From an uncultured Bacteroidales bacterium (GTDB lineage: Bacteria; Bacteroidota; Bacteroidia; Bacteroidales; WCHB1-69): 64,000 bases of DNA. Where the stretch lies: NCBI GenBank assembly GCA_900315245.1, contig OMYJ01000007.1, forward strand, positions 29,256 to 93,255, in the 5' to 3' direction. Shown one piece after another: positions 62,691-64,000 of this stretch. Each line of letters starts with the position of its first letter. Position 1 is the first letter of the stretch. The translations under genes and the position numbers were made by a program. Under the pieces are notes generated by a model, which was not told where the DNA came from, searched no databases, and was given only the letters and a program-made list of their open reading frames with translations.

Positions 62691-62879
62691 TTATTTAACT
62701 TCTTTGTGAATCGTCATTTTCTTTAAATACGGATTGTACTTCTTCAGTTCCAATCTGTCGGGAGTGTTTTTTCTGTTCTTTGTCGTAATATATCTAGACA
62801 TCCCTGGCACTCCACTTGCCTTTTGCTCGGTGCACTCCAAGATTACTTGTTGACGTGCTTCTTTCGTTTTCTTTGCCAT
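62691..62879 (-). CDS. rpmG: 50S ribosomal protein L33
   Basis: 62 residues: [40 protein letters not shown] and [16 protein letters not shown]. Only one Cys remains, so this is the zinc-free form. The usual upstream neighbour rpmB (L28) is absent; obgE lies there instead. Promoter at 62905. Confidence 0.95.
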   Translation of the reverse strand: MAKKTKEARQQVILECTEQKASGVPGMSRYITTKNRKNTPDRLELKKYNPYLKKMTIHKEVK

Positions 62880-62904
62880 TTCTTTATATCAAATTTTAAC
62901 GCGG

Positions 62905-62912
62905 CAAAAATA
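62905..62912 (-). promoter_or_regulatory. -7 promoter box for rpmG
   Basis: Minus strand TATTTTTG followed by CCGCG, 26 bases before the ATG. Confidence 0.7.
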
Positions 62913-62997
62913 CACTTTTTTTTAATTCTCTGACTTGTTTAATTAATTTTAGGAAATAATTTTATTAACAGTTGTTAATTGTCTGATTGTTAATTGT

Positions 62998-64000
62998 TTA
63001 TATATCATTTTCGTGCTGAAGCAAATCCCATAGTTGATCTTTTAATTCAGTGAGGCGCCAATTTGTGACGGCGGAAATGCATAAAACGGGAAAATATTTC
63101 GCTAATTTGTCTTCCAACGACCGTGCGTCTTTTTCTGAGATGAGGTCGCATTTGGTGATGGCGAGCATCCAATTTTTGTCCAGAAGTTCCGGATTGAATT
63201 GCTTGAGTTCGTTTTGGAGAATCTTAAGTTCCTTTTTGATTTGTGTGACCGTTTTCACCTTGCCTTCGTCATCTGCGGCGGGAATCATAAACAGCAGGGC
63301 GGCATTGCGTTCTATGTGGCGGAGGAAGCGCAGGCCGATTCCTTTGCCTTCCGAGGCCCCCTCGATAATACCGGGGATGTCGGCGATGACAAATGATTGG
63401 AAATCGCGGTAAGCAACCATGCCGAGATTCGGTTTTAAAGTGGTGAAAGGGTAGTCGGCGATCTTCGGCCGCGCATTGGAGAGCTGTGTGATTAACGTGG
63501 ACTTGCCTGCGTTGGGAAATCCGACCAGCCCTATGTCAGCCAACACTTTAAGTTCCAGGGATATCCATCCTTCCGTGCCTTCTTCGCCCGGTTGAGCGAA
63601 ACGGGGTGTTTGATGCGTGGCGTTCTTGAAGTGGACGTTGCCGAGACCGCCGCGCCCGCCTTTCATAACAACGACCTCTTGGCCGTCCTCAAGCACCTCG
63701 CCCACATACTCGTCCGTGTCAACGAGACGGATAATGGTTCCGAGCGGCACTTCGATGTAAGCATTGTCGCCGTCCTTACCGAAACATTGGTTTTTCTGAC
63801 CGTTGCCGCCGTGTTCCGCGAACACGTGCTTGGTGTAGCGAAGGTGCAGCAGGGTCCATAAGTTACGGTTGCCGCGAGCAATGATGCTGCCGCCCTTGCC
63901 GCCGTCGCCGCCGTCAGGACCCGCCTTGGGGTTGTGCGCCGTCCGCGCCAGATGTGCCGAACCCGAGCCGCCGTTGCCCGATCTGCCGAATATCTTTACA
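62998..64000 (-). CDS. obgE: GTPase Obg/CgtA, N-terminus cut by window edge
   Basis: 334 codons visible; the frame is open to the window end, and only about the first ten residues of Obg are missing. Glycine-rich Obg fold: IFGRSGNGGSGSAHLAR, NPKAGPDGGDGGKGGSIIAR and MKGGRGGLGNVHFKN. G domain: GLVGFPNAGKSTLITQLSNA, ADYPFTTLKPNLG, VIADIPGIIEGASEGKGIGL and AITKCDLI. It is involved in 50S assembly and the stringent response. It ends with the G domain and has no C-terminal OCT domain. Confidence 0.95.
   Translation of the reverse strand, partial: VKIFGRSGNGGSGSAHLARTAHNPKAGPDGGDGGKGGSIIARGNRNLWTLLHLRYTKHVFAEHGGNGQKNQCFGKDGDNAYIEVPLGTIIRLVDTDEYVGEVLEDGQEVVVMKGGRGGLGNVHFKNATHQTPRFAQPGEEGTEGWISLELKVLADIGLVGFPNAGKSTLITQLSNARPKIADYPFTTLKPNLGMVAYRDFQSFVIADIPGIIEGASEGKGIGLRFLRHIERNAALLFMIPAADDEGKVKTVTQIKKELKILQNELKQFNPELLDKNWMLAITKCDLISEKDARSLEDKLAKYFPVLCISAVTNWRLTELKDQLWDLLQHENDI

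Overview
The window is a chromosomal segment of a Bacteroidota bacterium, most likely order Bacteroidales. The evidence is lineage-typical genes (gldH next to ricT, a fused SecDF, FloA with NfeD, a DUF4295 protein beside rpmG, a cargo protein with a type IX secretion sorting domain, large TonB-dependent receptors), tRNA genes without an encoded CCA, and about 25 promoters with the Bacteroidota -7 box TAnnTTTG. I cannot name a genus.

Layout. 1-3.3 kb: the end of a SpoU rRNA methyltransferase gene, a thioesterase, rpsT, a secreted hydrolase and an elongator-type tRNA(CAT). 3.5-10.4 kb: a YgiQ radical-SAM protein, a small beta-barrel-like protein, gltX, serine ammonia-lyase and a YARHG-domain protein. 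10.5-19.9 kb is the accessory part. It holds a BlaI/M56 sensor pair whose promoter-operator recurs in front of a TonB-receptor-like barrel gene. It also holds a HigBA module with a dead toxin, a GxxExxY gene bracketed by long hairpin repeats, a truncated AbiEii-type module and a PIN toxin behind a 37-codon gene. 20-26.5 kb: kamA, threonine dehydrogenase, tRNA-Pro, then an SF1 helicase and a double PD-(D/E)XK nuclease separated by a four-helix-bundle gene set between heptamer repeat arrays. 26.5-40 kb: gldH, ricT, secDF, an acyltransferase, ettA, tyrS, nfeD, floA, a 5'-nucleotidase C-terminal-domain protein and a SUMF1 protein. 40-45.9 kb: an Oar-like receptor and cstA. 45.9-49.5 kb: rpsL-rpsG-fusA-rpsJ followed at once by tRNA-Ala, so the usual link to the S10 operon is broken. 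49.8-55 kb: secreted proteins, a glycosyltransferase, a toxin-antitoxin pair and a structured GC-rich intergenic island. 55-64 kb: a QueG-KdsD fusion directly followed by tRNA-Leu, rsmI, a type IX cargo protein, ispH, ftsY, DUF4295, rpmG and the bulk of obgE.

Physiology. kamA, threonine dehydrogenase, serine deaminase and the CstA peptide transporter suggest use of peptides and amino acids. TonB receptors, type IX cargo and GldH indicate an envelope built for outer-membrane transport and secretion.

Most striking signals: (1) the shared operator linking BlaI/M56 to the receptor gene; (2) an in-frame QueG-KdsD fusion with a consensus promoter inside the queG part; (3) three long hairpins around the GxxExxY gene; (4) degenerate 7-, 8- and 9-bp word arrays in most long spacers, one of which supplies the signal peptide and both ends of a reading frame; (5) the nuclease/helicase pair split by a repeat-flanked gene; (6) several decaying toxin-antitoxin modules. 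All functional statements are inferences from reading the sequence; no database search was possible.
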